From Ustulina deusta (taxonomy: Eukaryota > Ascomycota > Sordariomycetes > Xylariales > Xylariaceae), in assembly GCA_023159155.1 (NCBI GenBank), contig JAJNNX010000029.1:372001-436000 (forward strand): a DNA stretch of 64,000 bases, given 5' to 3'. Of the stretch, positions 12,504 through 23,335 are shown one piece after another. Position numbers and translations under genes: made by a program. Position 1 is the stretch's first letter. Every line of letters begins with the position of its first letter. The notes beneath the pieces were generated by a model. The model was not told the origin of the DNA, made no database searches, and saw only the letters and a program-made list of their open reading frames with translations.

Positions 12504-12767
12504 GAAATATGGAAGAGGCAACGTGTGTGGTCGTAATGTCTAGTTTGAAATTTTCAAAGTGTATATATTTTCAAGATTGGAAAAGAGAAAGAGAAGTGGT
12601 GTTATATTTCATTCGCAAGCTCACGCACACTAGGCTATAGACCAGATCCCATCATACATATCATCGCCATGAGTATGAGTAACCGGAAAGAAAAAAAGAA
12701 AAGGTTTCCACACATTTTGGGGCTATATACACCTAGACTAACATGCGTTCAGCTCCATGCATCTGCT

Positions 12768-13778
12768 CTACTCGGACTTGACAGGTAAGATCTTGCCCTC
12801 GGCATCGTAAAATATCTCCACGACCTTGACATTCCTCAGGTGGCTCACACCCTTGCTGATCTCGCAATCATGATAAAACAGCCACCAGCGGTCGCGGAAC
12901 TCGACGATAGAATGATGCGTGGTCCACCCGAGCACGGGCTCCAGGATGCGTCCGGCGTACGTGAACGGGCCGAGCGGCGAGTCGCCCACGGCGTACACGA
13001 GGTAATGCGAGTCGCCCGTGGAGTAGCTGAAGTAGTACTTGGCGCCGCGCTTGTGCATCCACGCGGCCTCGAAGAAGCGCCGATCGTGGTCGTCGGCGCG
13101 CATCGCCTCCCCCGTCTCCGGCGCCAGAATCACCAGGTCCCGCGCCGCCGACGCGAACCCGCGCATGTCCTCTGACAGGCGCGCCACTTTGGGACACAAC
13201 GCCGGCGCCCCGTCTCCCGCGGGCTCCCTCGCACCCAGCCACGCGCTGTCGAACGGCGGCACGCCGTGCGCGTCCCCGGCCCCCGTGCCCTGATAGCACT
13301 GCAACTGGCCGCCCCACAACCCCCCGAAATACAGATACGCGGCGCCCGTGTCCGCGTCCACGAAGGCCGCCGGGTCGATGCTGAAGCTGCCCGGGATCGG
13401 CGCCGCCTCGGGCCTGAAGGGGCCCGCCGGCGAGTCGCCCTCGGCCACCCCGATGCGGAACACCCCCGCCTTGTCGCGCGCCGGGAAGTACAGGTAGTAC
13501 TTCCCGTCCCGGAACGCCGCGTCGGGCGCCCAGAGCTGCTTCGATGCCCACGGGACGTCCTCGGCGCGGAGCACGGCCCCGTGGTCCGTCACCGCCGACG
13601 CCGGGTCCAGGGACGCCGTCGAGAACACGTGGTAATCGGCCATGTCGTATTGGTCGCCGTTGTCGTTGAATTCGATATCAGTCTCCCGGTCGTGCGAGGG
13701 GTAGATGTAGATCCGCCCCTCGAACACGTGCGCCGAGGGGTCCGCGGTGTATAGGTGGGTTATTAGTGGTGGTGGCAT
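12768..13778 (-). CDS. Glycoside hydrolase family 43 protein
   Basis: A single exon of 336 aa. It has a five-bladed beta-propeller GH43 signature: general base Asp13 in TADPSAHVFEG, a second acidic residue Asp135 in FSIDPAAFVD, and general acid Glu237 in FFEAAWMHKRG. The family covers beta-xylosidases and alpha-L-arabinofuranosidases that act on xylan or arabinan fragments. No signal peptide is seen, so it probably acts inside the cell on imported oligosaccharides (inference). The HLYTADPSAHVFEGRIYIYPSHD-type start (residues 8-30) is common among bacterial and fungal intracellular members. It is GC-rich like the KduD-like gene. It lies tail-to-tail with the lipase, stops 264 bp apart. Confidence 0.9.
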   Translation of the reverse strand: MPPPLITHLYTADPSAHVFEGRIYIYPSHDRETDIEFNDNGDQYDMADYHVFSTASLDPASAVTDHGAVLRAEDVPWASKQLWAPDAAFRDGKYYLYFPARDKAGVFRIGVAEGDSPAGPFRPEAAPIPGSFSIDPAAFVDADTGAAYLYFGGLWGGQLQCYQGTGAGDAHGVPPFDSAWLGAREPAGDGAPALCPKVARLSEDMRGFASAARDLVILAPETGEAMRADDHDRRFFEAAWMHKRGAKYYFSYSTGDSHYLVYAVGDSPLGPFTYAGRILEPVLGWTTHHSIVEFRDRWWLFYHDCEISKGVSHLRNVKVVEIFYDAEGKILPVKSE

Positions 13779-15110
13779 GGCTTCTTCCTGCTTTTCTTTT
13801 TTTTTGGTTTCGTCTTGTTCTTTCCTTCCTCTGTCTGCCCTTGGGCCCTTTTTCTTCCAAGGTTGTGGTGTTATGGTTTCGGCTCTGATACCAACTTCAA
13901 TAGACTCTTGTTCCCCTGTTCGTCATGTTCTCTCGTCTTAGCGGGCAGAGTATGGTTGGATCGCCAAGTGGGGGGGTTCTCGGTGTTGAGGGGTAGGTAG
14001 ACAATGCCATTCAAGCAGCGTCTGCTTTGCTTCTTCTGCTTTTTCCTTCTTGGTTACAGCCAATTCGAGACAAATGCAGCGAAATCAATCCTCGGCATAC
14101 TCCCTCCAATCATCGTGCCTTTTATAGCATGAGAATAGTCCTCTTGGGGCCTCGGTTCGGCACCCGGAACCTTCTCCTCAATCAACCCATTTACCCCTAT
14201 TTACCCGGCCACAAGGGCCCTCACCCCAGTAGCAAGGCGCCTTAAGCCGTTGCTAACCCACAGTACACGGTTCGACGCTCGCGTGTCGTACAACGTTATA
14301 CAAGGAGCTTGGGGACAATTGGGTAGCACTCCACGTGGCACGTCGGCATTTGTATCTGCTTGACGACTCTGTCCTGCTTTATGTGCCATTGTGGTGAGCC
14401 ACGAACGGCACTTTATCTCACTGCAGGTATTTGGTCAGGCTAGATAAGGAAATGGTACGTTTTGCATTCAGTACGAACGAAGATGAAGCTGCTCTTGGTG
14501 AATAAAATGCTCACTTAAATCACCCGCGATGTCTATATTATGATGCGTAAAGAAGGAAATTCGGTTATTTCTTCATCGCAAGTCTTCCGTGAAACGTGCC
14601 TTAGACGATCGGAAATCTCCCTTTAACACCTTTTTCTTTTCGGTCTTTCTCTCATCCGGTAACTGTACATCTCTGTAGGTTCGTGATTGGTCCGATCCCA
14701 TTACCCCCTCGTCTAGCACGAACACCGATCGCTAAAAAAAAAGGACTACAATGCGGCCGGAATGCGCTCGGCCACCTGGATTCCACCCCGGCAGTCTTTA
14801 CGAGCGGATTCAACTCGTCTTCGTCACAGCCGATTTCCACCAGCTTCAGAGAGTGGCACTCCTCACCCGCATCGACGGGGGGTACGGATTGAACAATGTT
14901 GTGCTGGAGTCGGGGTAATATGAGGTGGCGCAAACTCGCACAATATAAAGTTAGGTAGCTTGCCTTGGGTTGATATAAATGCACATTAGTAGCTCTGATC
15001 TGGCTTTGCTGATGCCAATGTTCGTGGGATTCGTAATGCGGCTCATCATGTCTACTTTCAAGTCTTACTCGTCTCATGGCTGCCTTGCTTCTCATTGCCC
15101 AAATGTGAAA
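13779..15110. other. Intergenic, boundary between metabolic genes and the cluster
   Basis: About 1.3 kb holding the GH43 promoter and the 3' flank of P450-A. A T/C-rich tract lies directly upstream of the GH43 start (about 13780-13850). Frames on the minus strand at 14652-15095 have no recognisable family. GC content falls from here on. Confidence 0.5.
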
Positions 15111-16843
15111 TCATTGTCGTCGAGTAAGCCCACTTCGCCTTAGGGTTGGGATAGCATATAGATGCCCTTTGGCTCTAGCTTGAATTAAAAATTGATCGCT
15201 GTCACACACGAAGTCCTCCGCAGTTGCGTTCGGGAACGCAATATCGAAGCGCTGAACCAGCGTGGCAACAGCGATGTATAACTCAGCCCAAGCGAGACTA
15301 TTGTCGGTCCAGTTAGTTTCTCCTCCATTAGAGTCATGTGAGGTACTTACTGCATTCCAAGGCAGATTCTAGACCCTCTCGAAAACGGCACGAAGGCGTT
15401 TTCAGACCGTTTCTTACTCTCGACGTCCATCCACCTCTCTGGAAGGAAGCTTTTGGCATTGTGATGTACATCGTCGTCAGTATGTAGCAAAAGAGCAGTC
15501 ATCCCGACTGGGTGGCCGGCGGGGATCCGCCACTCTCCGTAGAAAATGTCTTTCTCCGAAACACGTTGAAGTCGAGTAGAGATGCCTCCCCCTAATCTAA
15601 GGCTTTCCTTCAAAACTGAGGTCAGGTAAGGCAATTGTTCCAGAGTCTTTAACTCGATCGTCTCAACGGTCTCGAGCTCGGTCCTCAACCGTTGAAGAAT
15701 GCTCCGGTTGCTGAAGACGTAAAAAAGTGCCAGCCGAAGAACACTAGCAGTGGTTTCGAAAGCAGCGTTACATACAGTGGACACATCTTCGTAGATGCGT
15801 TCAACGGCTTTATCGGAAAGTGGCAGTTTGGAGTCGAGAATATCATTGACTATGGTTCGCGGAGCCATAATCTTGTCTTTGGCAGCTGAGGAAGCGGCTA
15901 GGTTTACTTGGTATTCCGTGTCTTGGTACTGTTCCTAATAACGAGAAAATAATTCAGACACGAATTCATCTGTTGTCCATTTGGGTTCAGAGAGGGATAT
16001 TTTGTCCATGGAACAACATACATGCAACCGGAGAAGGAAAGTGCTTAAAGTATCACTGGCAACCTTTGAGATCAAACCCAGAGGCAGTGCTTTCAATAGA
16101 TGACCGTACCAACGTAGATGCTTGTTGAGTCGCCAAACCTTTCCAGCCCCCTGAAGTACTACAAGCATTGAAACGTCGAAGTCTTCGCGATCAAGGCTAC
16201 CATATGTTTTTCTCATGATGAAGTCATTGGCAACGTCTTGGGTGAAAGCAAGAGAAGCAGCACCAAGATCAAATCTGGTCCCAACATACTCTGATATTCT
16301 CTGGCACATTTTATCAACGTACATTCGAATCATGTCTTGGTGAGCATAAACTTTTGCTTTTGAGAAAAAAGCATTGAGAGGCTGACGACGAGCTTTGTGA
16401 AGATGGTGATCAACTGTAAACGCAGTGGATCCCTTGGCTGTATGAGCATCGTAGGACCAGGCATACTTATTCATGATATCGTGGTTATAAAGCGTGTTCA
16501 AGAAGGCCTTATCGTGAACATGCAGTTCGTAAGGACTAATGCGGATAATGGGACCTGTCGTAATATATTATAGATCGTTTCATAAAAGGTGGCTAGTATT
16601 ACATGTAAATCAAAAGCTCAACATACCGTACTTCTTATGCAACTCCTTTATTTTGAAAGTGTATTGGCCATCAAGGATGACATCGTAGTAAGCTTCGTAC
16701 CAACGTGTGATGGCTGCCAGCTTAGGCCCTGGAAAACGAGCAAGCGGGTGCAGTGTCAGCCGGTAAAAGGCAATCCCGACGAGGTACACAATAAATATGA
16801 CAGAAATCGCCTGCCACGAAGGGAAGTTGCATATAACCGCCAT
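15111..16843 (-). CDS. Cytochrome P450 (P450-A, TRI4/CYP58-like features)
   Basis: Four exons, 16843-16627, 16554-16022, 15934-15351 and 15297-15111, give 506 aa. Features: an N-terminal membrane anchor (about 5-30), the Pro-rich hinge [13 protein letters not shown], a degenerate I-helix AAFETTA in place of AGxxT, the K-helix KESLR, and the heme-binding loop [10 protein letters not shown] with Cys441. An in-frame TAG at 15937-15935 is the acceptor of an 87-nt GTATGT...TAG intron; removing it restores the normal spacing to [12 protein letters not shown]. Monooxygenase bound to the ER membrane, probably oxidising the terpenoid scaffold (inferred from context). It is clearly related to P450-C in hinge, GPIIRI and heme regions. 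It is divergent from the SDR across 1.4 kb. Confidence 0.92.
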
Positions 16844-18021
16844 TCCAAACTACAGAATCGTGATGTAGAAGTCGCAAAACTTACTGGCCTCTTAGCGAGG
16901 GAGTTAGATGGCTTAGAGACTGTAGGGAACCGATGAACTTTTCAAACAAGGCGAGGGCGAGCCCTCCTCGATATTGAGAAGACCCAACATTTAGATATAT
17001 GTTCTCCTTCTATAAAGTCCATAGAGATAAGCGAACTCCCTGTCTCATTTAACTTCTCTCGCTTAACGGCCAACACCGGTCCCTTGCATGGTGTTCCCGC
17101 TAGTAGGACGCATGTTGCTGACCATTATTGGTCCGTTGGCCGTTGGCGGGAATAGCTGAACTACCTCTCACATTACCCCGCCACGGAGAATTAGGGGAAA
17201 ATGAAAGAATCAGCCACATGGAGTTTCAGATGAGCTAGCTCTCGTCGACTCGTTATCAAGCAGCATGGCTGTGGGATACACGAAAGAGAAGCAGACGGCT
17301 TGGCGAACCGAGCACTCCGGCAGTTATCTCTAGACGATAAGCTCAGATATCGCTGATTAGGCGAAAGCCTATCAGCTACTAATTTCTCCCCTGCATAGGG
17401 GTCTCACGAATTCGAATGCGGGTTGGTGATGCGCATCCGTTGAAATCATGCATGTTACTTGGCGCGAGATACTCCATATCCGTCACAACACCATAGGGAA
17501 TATACAATAGCTAGAACAATTGATGCCGTAACGGTGCCGACGTCGTGGTCAAACTTAGTATTGACATAAATGAAGGAACTCGCTTCATAAAATCATTATT
17601 CGCGTTTCGTATAGGCTAATATGGCAGTCAGCTACTATCAATCTTGCCTAAAAGCGAAAAGTAACTGCTTAAAGGTGCAAGACTTAGGGGCCTTCTCGTG
17701 TGCATGAAACGTATCCTGCGGACTTCTGGGCATTATACTATATCTTACCTTGGGCGCAACTAATGCGGGAGTTGAAGAAGCTGTATAACGACTATCATTC
17801 CCGAAGAGAGGGATAAGTGATGTAAAAGTCCCCGACGTAACCGATTGTCTTTTCTGGGAACTCGCTAATGTGCGTATATATCTTAATAATGACAGCTCTT
17901 TCGTTGAATGTAGCTTGGAATATTTAACTTGGAATTCATTCGGCAGCCATATCATACCTCTAATTCCATGCTTCAATAAAAAAATAAGTGGTCTGGTCGC
18001 AGGTTGGGAAGCTCATGCGCA

Positions 18022-18039
18022 TTCACGGAGATCCGTGAA
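18022..18039. promoter_or_regulatory. Perfect palindrome, candidate Zn2Cys6 operator
   Basis: TTCACGGA-GA-TCCGTGAA, 8-bp arms with a 2-bp centre, ending 245 bp upstream of the SDR start. It contains CGG-N4-CCG, the layout bound by dimers of many Zn2Cys6 regulators. The same arms occur at 19486-19503. Confidence 0.6.
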
Positions 18040-18096
18040 GATTTGATAATAAGTGGCTTAACACGTTTTACTAGTGTAGTGATGATCGAATGGCAT

Positions 18097-18114
18097 TACA
18101 TGGAAATCCGTGAA
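18097..18114. promoter_or_regulatory. Degenerate copy of the same palindrome
   Basis: Right arm TCCGTGAA is intact; the left arm matches 6 of 8 bases; the spacer is AA. It ends 170 bp upstream of the SDR start and 58 bp downstream of the perfect copy. Confidence 0.4.
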
Positions 18115-18283
18115 AACTGGGAAATTATTTCTAAGCTGCTCTATAAGATGTATTTCAAAGGGAGATATGCGGTTTCAATCTTGGAGTATATAGTCATGGA
18201 CTTCCGCCATCATGTTTCGAAATAGTCGCACAACAATGAACTAGGTACTAGATTGCTATAATCTCTTTACACAAGCACCCAAC

Positions 18284-19217
18284 ATGTCACCTGATACTCT
18301 CTCGCTTGCCGGAAAGACGGCCTTAATCACCGGGTCTGGAAGGGGAAATGGAATCGGCGCTGCCATTGCTAAGACTTTAGCTCGGAATGGCGCGTCTGTT
18401 GCAATTCACTACGTATCAGAGAAGTCGAGAGCTGGAGCCCAGAAAATAGCAACAGATATCGCCAATGAGTTTGGGAGCAAGACTGCTGTTGTACAGGGTC
18501 CAGTGGGAAATCCCGATACTGCAAGGAGCATCGTCAAGCAGACATTGGAAGGACTAGAGGCTGATCACATTGACATTCTAAGTATTATATATGCATGACA
18601 AGATGTCTAGAATACCGACTGACAAGCCCTCTCTCTAGTTAACAACGCTGGGGGTGCAGGCAGTACCCAGAGTATCATTGAGGTCACACAAAATGATATT
18701 CATCAAGAATTTGGTGTCAATGCCTTCGGCATCATTTATATGGCACAGGCGGTAGTTGGCTTGGGGAAGATGCCCAATGGCGGGCGCATCGTGAACGTCG
18801 GTACCATCACCTCAAAAACGTGCGCCGCTGGAGTTTCTCTTTATAATGCTGCGAAAGCTGCCCAGGATAGCTTGACGGCTGGTCTTGCAAGTGATGTAAG
18901 TCTATACCTGTTTTTCTCCCCATGACGAGACGCCTTTCTTAATACAAAATGCCCAGCTTGGCCGCACTCACGGAATCACTGTCAACACGCTCGCGCCGGG
19001 ACCGATTCCGACGGACACGTCGGAGCCGTACCTGATCAATCCGGACGGGACCCCGAACCCAATTGGAAACAGTATGGCGGCGCTTTCGCGAGCGGCAGAC
19101 CGTCTTGGAACTGTCGAGGATATGGCTGACGCGGCGCTTCTTCTCGTTTCGGAGAAGAGCCGCTGGATCACAGCGCAGTGGATCTCAGTTAGCGGAGGCG
19201 TGACTGCGACGATGTGA
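18284..19217 (+). CDS. Short-chain dehydrogenase/reductase of the cluster
   Basis: Three exons, 18284-18581, 18639-18895 and 18957-19217, give 271 aa. It has a glycine-rich cofactor motif TGSGRGNGIG (about 16-25), INNAG around 100-104, and the active-site YNAAK with Tyr168 and Lys172. The usual catalytic Ser, 13 residues before the Tyr, is Thr155 here. The SNG-type sheet end is VSGGVTATM. It resembles fungal 3-oxoacyl-ACP-reductase-like or versicolorin-reductase-like SDRs that interconvert alcohols and ketones with NAD(P)H. A role in oxidising or reducing a hydroxyl made by one of the P450s is inferred. The start codon context and the palindromes upstream support the start. Confidence 0.9.
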
Positions 19218-19473
19218 TGGGGGCTTGGTATCTTCATTTAAGCTAATTAAATCCTGCACTGTTCTATGGTAATCGAAACGCCACTGAAAAAACGACGCCG
19301 TTAGTGCCGTGAAGTACTAGCGGTGTATGTGCCCACATCTCCGCGACACGAAATTATTCTCTTCCAAATCTGCCGCCTCGTGAGTGCTGTCGGATCTATT
19401 AACGCAATCCAAATGGCACACCTCTTCCGCTGCTGTGTTCTTAATCTGGTATAGTCAGGCTCTCCTAGTGAAT

Positions 19474-19487
19474 AAGCGGATCCGCTT
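19474..19487. promoter_or_regulatory. Perfect 14-bp palindrome
   Basis: AAGCGGATCCGCTT with no spacer; contains CGG-AT-CCG. It overlaps by 2 bp the CGG-N4-CCG palindrome and lies about 140 bp upstream of the regulator start. Confidence 0.45.
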
Positions 19488-19503
19488 CACGGAAATCCGT
19501 GAA
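19486..19503. promoter_or_regulatory. Perfect palindrome, second candidate Zn2Cys6 operator
   Basis: TTCACGGA-AA-TCCGTGAA, identical in both arms to the site at 18022-18039, differing only in the 2-bp centre. It ends 123 bp upstream of the regulator start, which would fit autoregulation. Confidence 0.6.
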
Positions 19504-19510
19504 GATAGAT

Positions 19511-19535
19511 TTGGCTGACTAAGACTGTCAGCCAA
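19511..19535. promoter_or_regulatory. Inverted repeat, 9-bp arms
   Basis: TTGGCTGAC and GTCAGCCAA separated by 7 bp. Third palindrome in a row in the regulator promoter; arms are unlike the CGG sites, so it may serve another factor or act as a hairpin in the 5' UTR. Confidence 0.4.
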
Positions 19536-19626
19536 GATGAAACCGAGCCGTCTAGCTCGAGTACGATCATCAGGCTGCATTATCCCCTCTGATCATCTGT
19601 CTATAGCTTGCTTCCGCCTTTAAAAT

Positions 19627-21470
19627 ATGGTTGATTTACAAGAGGACACAACTTTAGAACCGGACCGCCAGTACTCCTGTTTGCTGTGCCTGAAGACTTT
19701 TGAGCAAGGTGAGAGGCACGCATGAGGTGTCTCATGTGGCCTGCTAACGCATATTCCAGAGGCTTCCGCGAAAAGGCATTACTATTATTGCCGCTCAAAA
19801 CCTGTGGACACCAAGGGATCTCGTAAGCGATCATGTCTTGCCTGCACCCGTGCGAAAACCCGTTGCGTGTTGCAAGCGGATGCTGGTCTAGATGGTTGTA
19901 TCCGCTGCAATAAACGCGGTGTCGCTTGCGAGTATGACACACAAGTCATACGGCGTATGGTGGGAGGTGAAGCCTATGAAAATGCTATGTTGGCCACACC
20001 TACTCAAGAGGGACTTGGTGATAATGCAGGAGAGAGTAGCAGTACTCTGGTGTCTGCTAGAAGTCCTTCTCGTGATGGGAATGCGTTATTTGACGCACTC
20101 GATCAGACCTATCCTGATATGGGACCTGCAACCGACTTATCATTTCTCGAGAGCCTAAATGTCACCTTTGGTGATATTCCATTCGATTTCGAAGATGCGC
20201 CGTTTCAAGAAACGAATTCAATGTCCCTTGCCTGCAGCAAAATAGCAAATTTGTCCTCAACTATAATGAGCCCTCCAGCGCCTTGGGACTATCGGTTGCC
20301 GAAAACCCCTCTCTTTTCTACTCGTGTTTTTACGAGACCTGATCATGTGGCTTTACAAACCATAGCAATGCGGATTCTAAGATCTTATCCCGCTATGATG
20401 CTTGTAAAAGGCACGCTTCCACCCTTCATTCATTTTACGGCATATCCACGATCCTCATTAGGCGACGGTGATAGGCCACAACAAGTTAGTTTTCTGCAAA
20501 TTCCTTTCTAGATAAACACTCGTACCTTGCCTAACCCCCACATCTTGGATATTCAAGCCATCTGGGAGAGCTAGCCAATGCTAATGTCCGTAAACGTACA
20601 GTCTTTAGTTAATTGCTGGAACCTGGTTCAATCATTCAAGCCACAGGACGCTGCGAACAAAGGTAGTTGGATGTGGGGGCAGATCTGGTATGAACAGGAG
20701 AGAATCTTGACCCAGGTAAGCGCTGATTGATGACATTGCGAGAATTAGTAATTCACTGTAATCAGTACTCGAAGTTCGACCGATGGGAGCTTCTAGCTGC
20801 TCTACAGACTTTGCTTATCTTTTGTTTGTTGCGCCTTCAGGATGTCCCATTTGGTTTCGCCGTCTTTGATGTTTCCCTACTCACTACGGTCAATGTAAGT
20901 CAACCAAAGTCAGTCTTCTCTCTGGAATTTCTCTTCCATTTTTGGCGCACCATCTAGCTGACTACTTCGTTAGCTTGTATTTAAAGCATTGGACTTATCT
21001 GTCGCGAAGTCTTTCGATTGTGGGATCTCTGAAGACCCCGCCCTAGCACGGAGAGACTGGATCTTTCTTGAATCTAGAAGACGGTTAGCATTATCCTATG
21101 CCTGAAATATATCGAGGATCGTACTAACTCAGAGTCAAGAACGGTACTCATCTTCCAAATTGTTGGCCTTCTAGTAGATATCTCAACTGCTGTCTCGTAC
21201 TTCTCCATTGGCGGTCTCGTTCTAGTCCCTCTACCGAGTTCAGCCGCATTGTGGAGTACGGAGGAATTTGAAGGATGGAAGCCAGAATATACGAGATGGT
21301 ATAAGGAGCATACGATATATGGTCTTTCTGATACTGGTAGTTTGACTAGACTTCAAACTGCTGATGGTGGACTTAAGTCCATTAATGTAGGGTGGGAAGG
21401 TTGGATCGCCGAAGTTGGCGATATAGCAACATTAATTATGATCATTGGGGAACTACTAAAGAACCAGTAA
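19627..21470 (+). CDS. Dual C2H2 / Zn2Cys6 transcription factor
   Basis: Six exons, 19627-19708, 19760-20484, 20602-20715, 20766-20894, 20974-21083 and 21140-21470, give 496 aa. Residues about 16-40 form a C2H2-like finger (CLLC, then a split RHYYYC). This is followed directly by a Zn2Cys6 binuclear cluster with six cysteines in CLACTRAKTRC...CIRC...C (about 50-80). The C-terminal half has W/L-rich segments (FDRWELLAALQTLLIF, DWIFLESRR) of the fungal regulator middle region. The fifth intron is best closed at an AAG acceptor (before 21140), which yields SRRRTVLIFQIV in frame. Probably the pathway regulator of the cluster; the palindromes upstream of it and of the SDR are candidate targets. 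Confidence 0.88.
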
Positions 21471-23335
21471 TAGAGGTCGTAGAAACAAGGCTACTATACA
21501 ATAGAATTAGCCTCTCATTAATCTAGACGTGCTCTATATATTAGATCATTTCCACACTATTAGGTATTACCCTGCCGGTCTATTTAAGGTTCATTGCATC
21601 TAAAATCTCCTTGATATACCCTCCAATATCTTTTACATAGCTCTTCTCCCGAAGCATGCAATGTGTGTAGGACTGGGGGTATAGGACCGCCCTTCCTATA
21701 GAGATGTGTAGCAATTATGACGATAGGCTTTAGAATTATAGTTGGTTACTCTTGCCTTCGCAAGCTATGACTCTATATACGCCTGAGCTCATCATGCTTA
21801 TCTCCTCTAGTTTTGCCAACTACTACTACAGCTCTTGAATAAACGGCTACAATAAAGTGTAGAACTAAGTAAGAATGTAAGTGAGAAGTATACCACAAAC
21901 CCGTTCTTGCTTATTCCTTATTTTCAAAGATGAAAGGCCCGTAGATGAGACATTCTGCGGCCAAACCGCCACATTTTACGGTGTTATTAACCCTCCGGCC
22001 ATGGTGTAAAGGCATTTGAAACGCCGTCCTCCTAGCAAGGTAAGCATGGCTTGCAGATAGATAACTAATCTTCTACACGAGAGTGGCAGCGTCAGATTTA
22101 ATTCAGGGCACATTCATGAGCATGAGCGCGTATTGCGGCCACAATCACACCCCAGCTCATGACTTTTTCTAATCCCATTCACCTAGATGCCTTAACGCCT
22201 AGACGGTGTGCGTTGATGACTGCATTCATCGAGCTGCTAGTAACTCGAGAATGACGTGAGATGATATCGCGTCCGACTAGCTTGGAAGGCACTACAGGGG
22301 AGCAAGGCATAATTCCAGATACTCGCCATCGCCAAGGTAAGATATTGCGGACCAGTAGCCGGCATAGATATTTCGGATTGACCATGATCTGCAGCTCAGA
22401 TTTAAGCTCCCTTCTGCACACATCGTATGATAAAAACCAAGGAATAGAGTGGGTGCTGCAAGCTGGTTGGCTTATCTACTGCAGTCTTTTCCCTGAATCC
22501 TTCCAAAACTTCAAATGGGTTAACTAGGTACCTAGTATAGACTGCAGTTATGGTATCTTATGCCAAATAAATCGCATGTCGTGGCTTTCCGCCCAGAAAT
22601 CGTACCTAGTGTGACCTTTGTCTTCTGTCCCGTACGTATATGACAGCAGGCCAAGAGCCACTGGGCTCTACCGCTCCATATCATCACGACTAGGACTCTG
22701 CCGAGTTTTCAACACCTACGTTTTAATACGTTGTGAACTCATAATCGTTAGCCATACTACTATCGAGAGTGGATACTATGGTCTGTACTCACTACAATCC
22801 ACTCTCCTTCGTGCATTATATCTATTTATCGGCTAGCAATGCCGCGGCAAGGGCAGACTTGACTGCTAAACAGATCTGTTTTATACACCTAACTAGTATA
22901 AGTAATATGCTCTTCACGCTAAGATTCCCCATGATACTATACCTCTTCGTTTCCCCTCTCCGTCCATGCAGCCACGATGGATCAAGCTAAGCCTTGCTAA
23001 TGGGGCAGATCTGTTGTATCATGTATGTACTGTGGAGAAGTGGACGAGGTGTACCCCTGGAACATACTGTGTACAAAATGCTACTTGATGGAGTTCGAAC
23101 TCGACCCGTGCCTAGGATTTCCGTTTCTAGACGTAATTCATGTTCCGATTGGCTCAAACCACGCTACGTGGGGATATAACCTGGTTGCTGTTGAACAGAC
23201 GGGCCTGACTCCGCACGACCATGCTCCCTCAGCACTCTGTCTTTTGCTCCAGCTTTGTACACTGTGCTGCACACTTAGACCTATCTTTGACTTTATCTGC
23301 ACTACAGTAGAATAGGTAAACATGACATGGCCTTA
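21471..23335. other. Intergenic, no supported gene
   Basis: 1.87 kb between the convergent ends of the regulator and the transporter. Several frames of 60-100 codons on both strands lack family resemblance or splice support. Unusually long for convergent genes in this cluster; it could hold a decayed gene, but I cannot show one. Confidence 0.45.

Larger units (their letters stand above)
16844..18283. promoter_or_regulatory. Divergent promoter region, P450-A / SDR
   Basis: 1440 bp between divergent start codons. It carries two copies of a CGG-N4-CCG palindrome (listed separately) within 265 bp of the SDR start, and a CGG-N6-CCG spacing near 17065. A minus-strand frame at 17638-17976 is not supported as a gene. 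Confidence 0.55.

Noticed and set aside
15935..15937. In-frame TAG in P450-A, suggesting a pseudogene
   Set aside because: It is the acceptor of an 87-nt phase-0 intron with a GTATGT donor (16021-15935). Without the intron the protein is about 29 residues too long between two conserved segments.
17638..17976. Minus-strand frame in the P450-A/SDR promoter region
   Set aside because: No conserved motif and it lies in a region expected to be a shared promoter.
21120..21140. CAG acceptor at 21132 for the last intron of the regulator
   Set aside because: It gives the wrong frame and an early change of sequence; the AAG acceptor ending at 21139 keeps the LIFQIVGLLVDIS segment in frame.
22179..23323. 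Several 60-96 codon frames after the regulator
   Set aside because: Short, overlapping on both strands, no shared reading with any known family.
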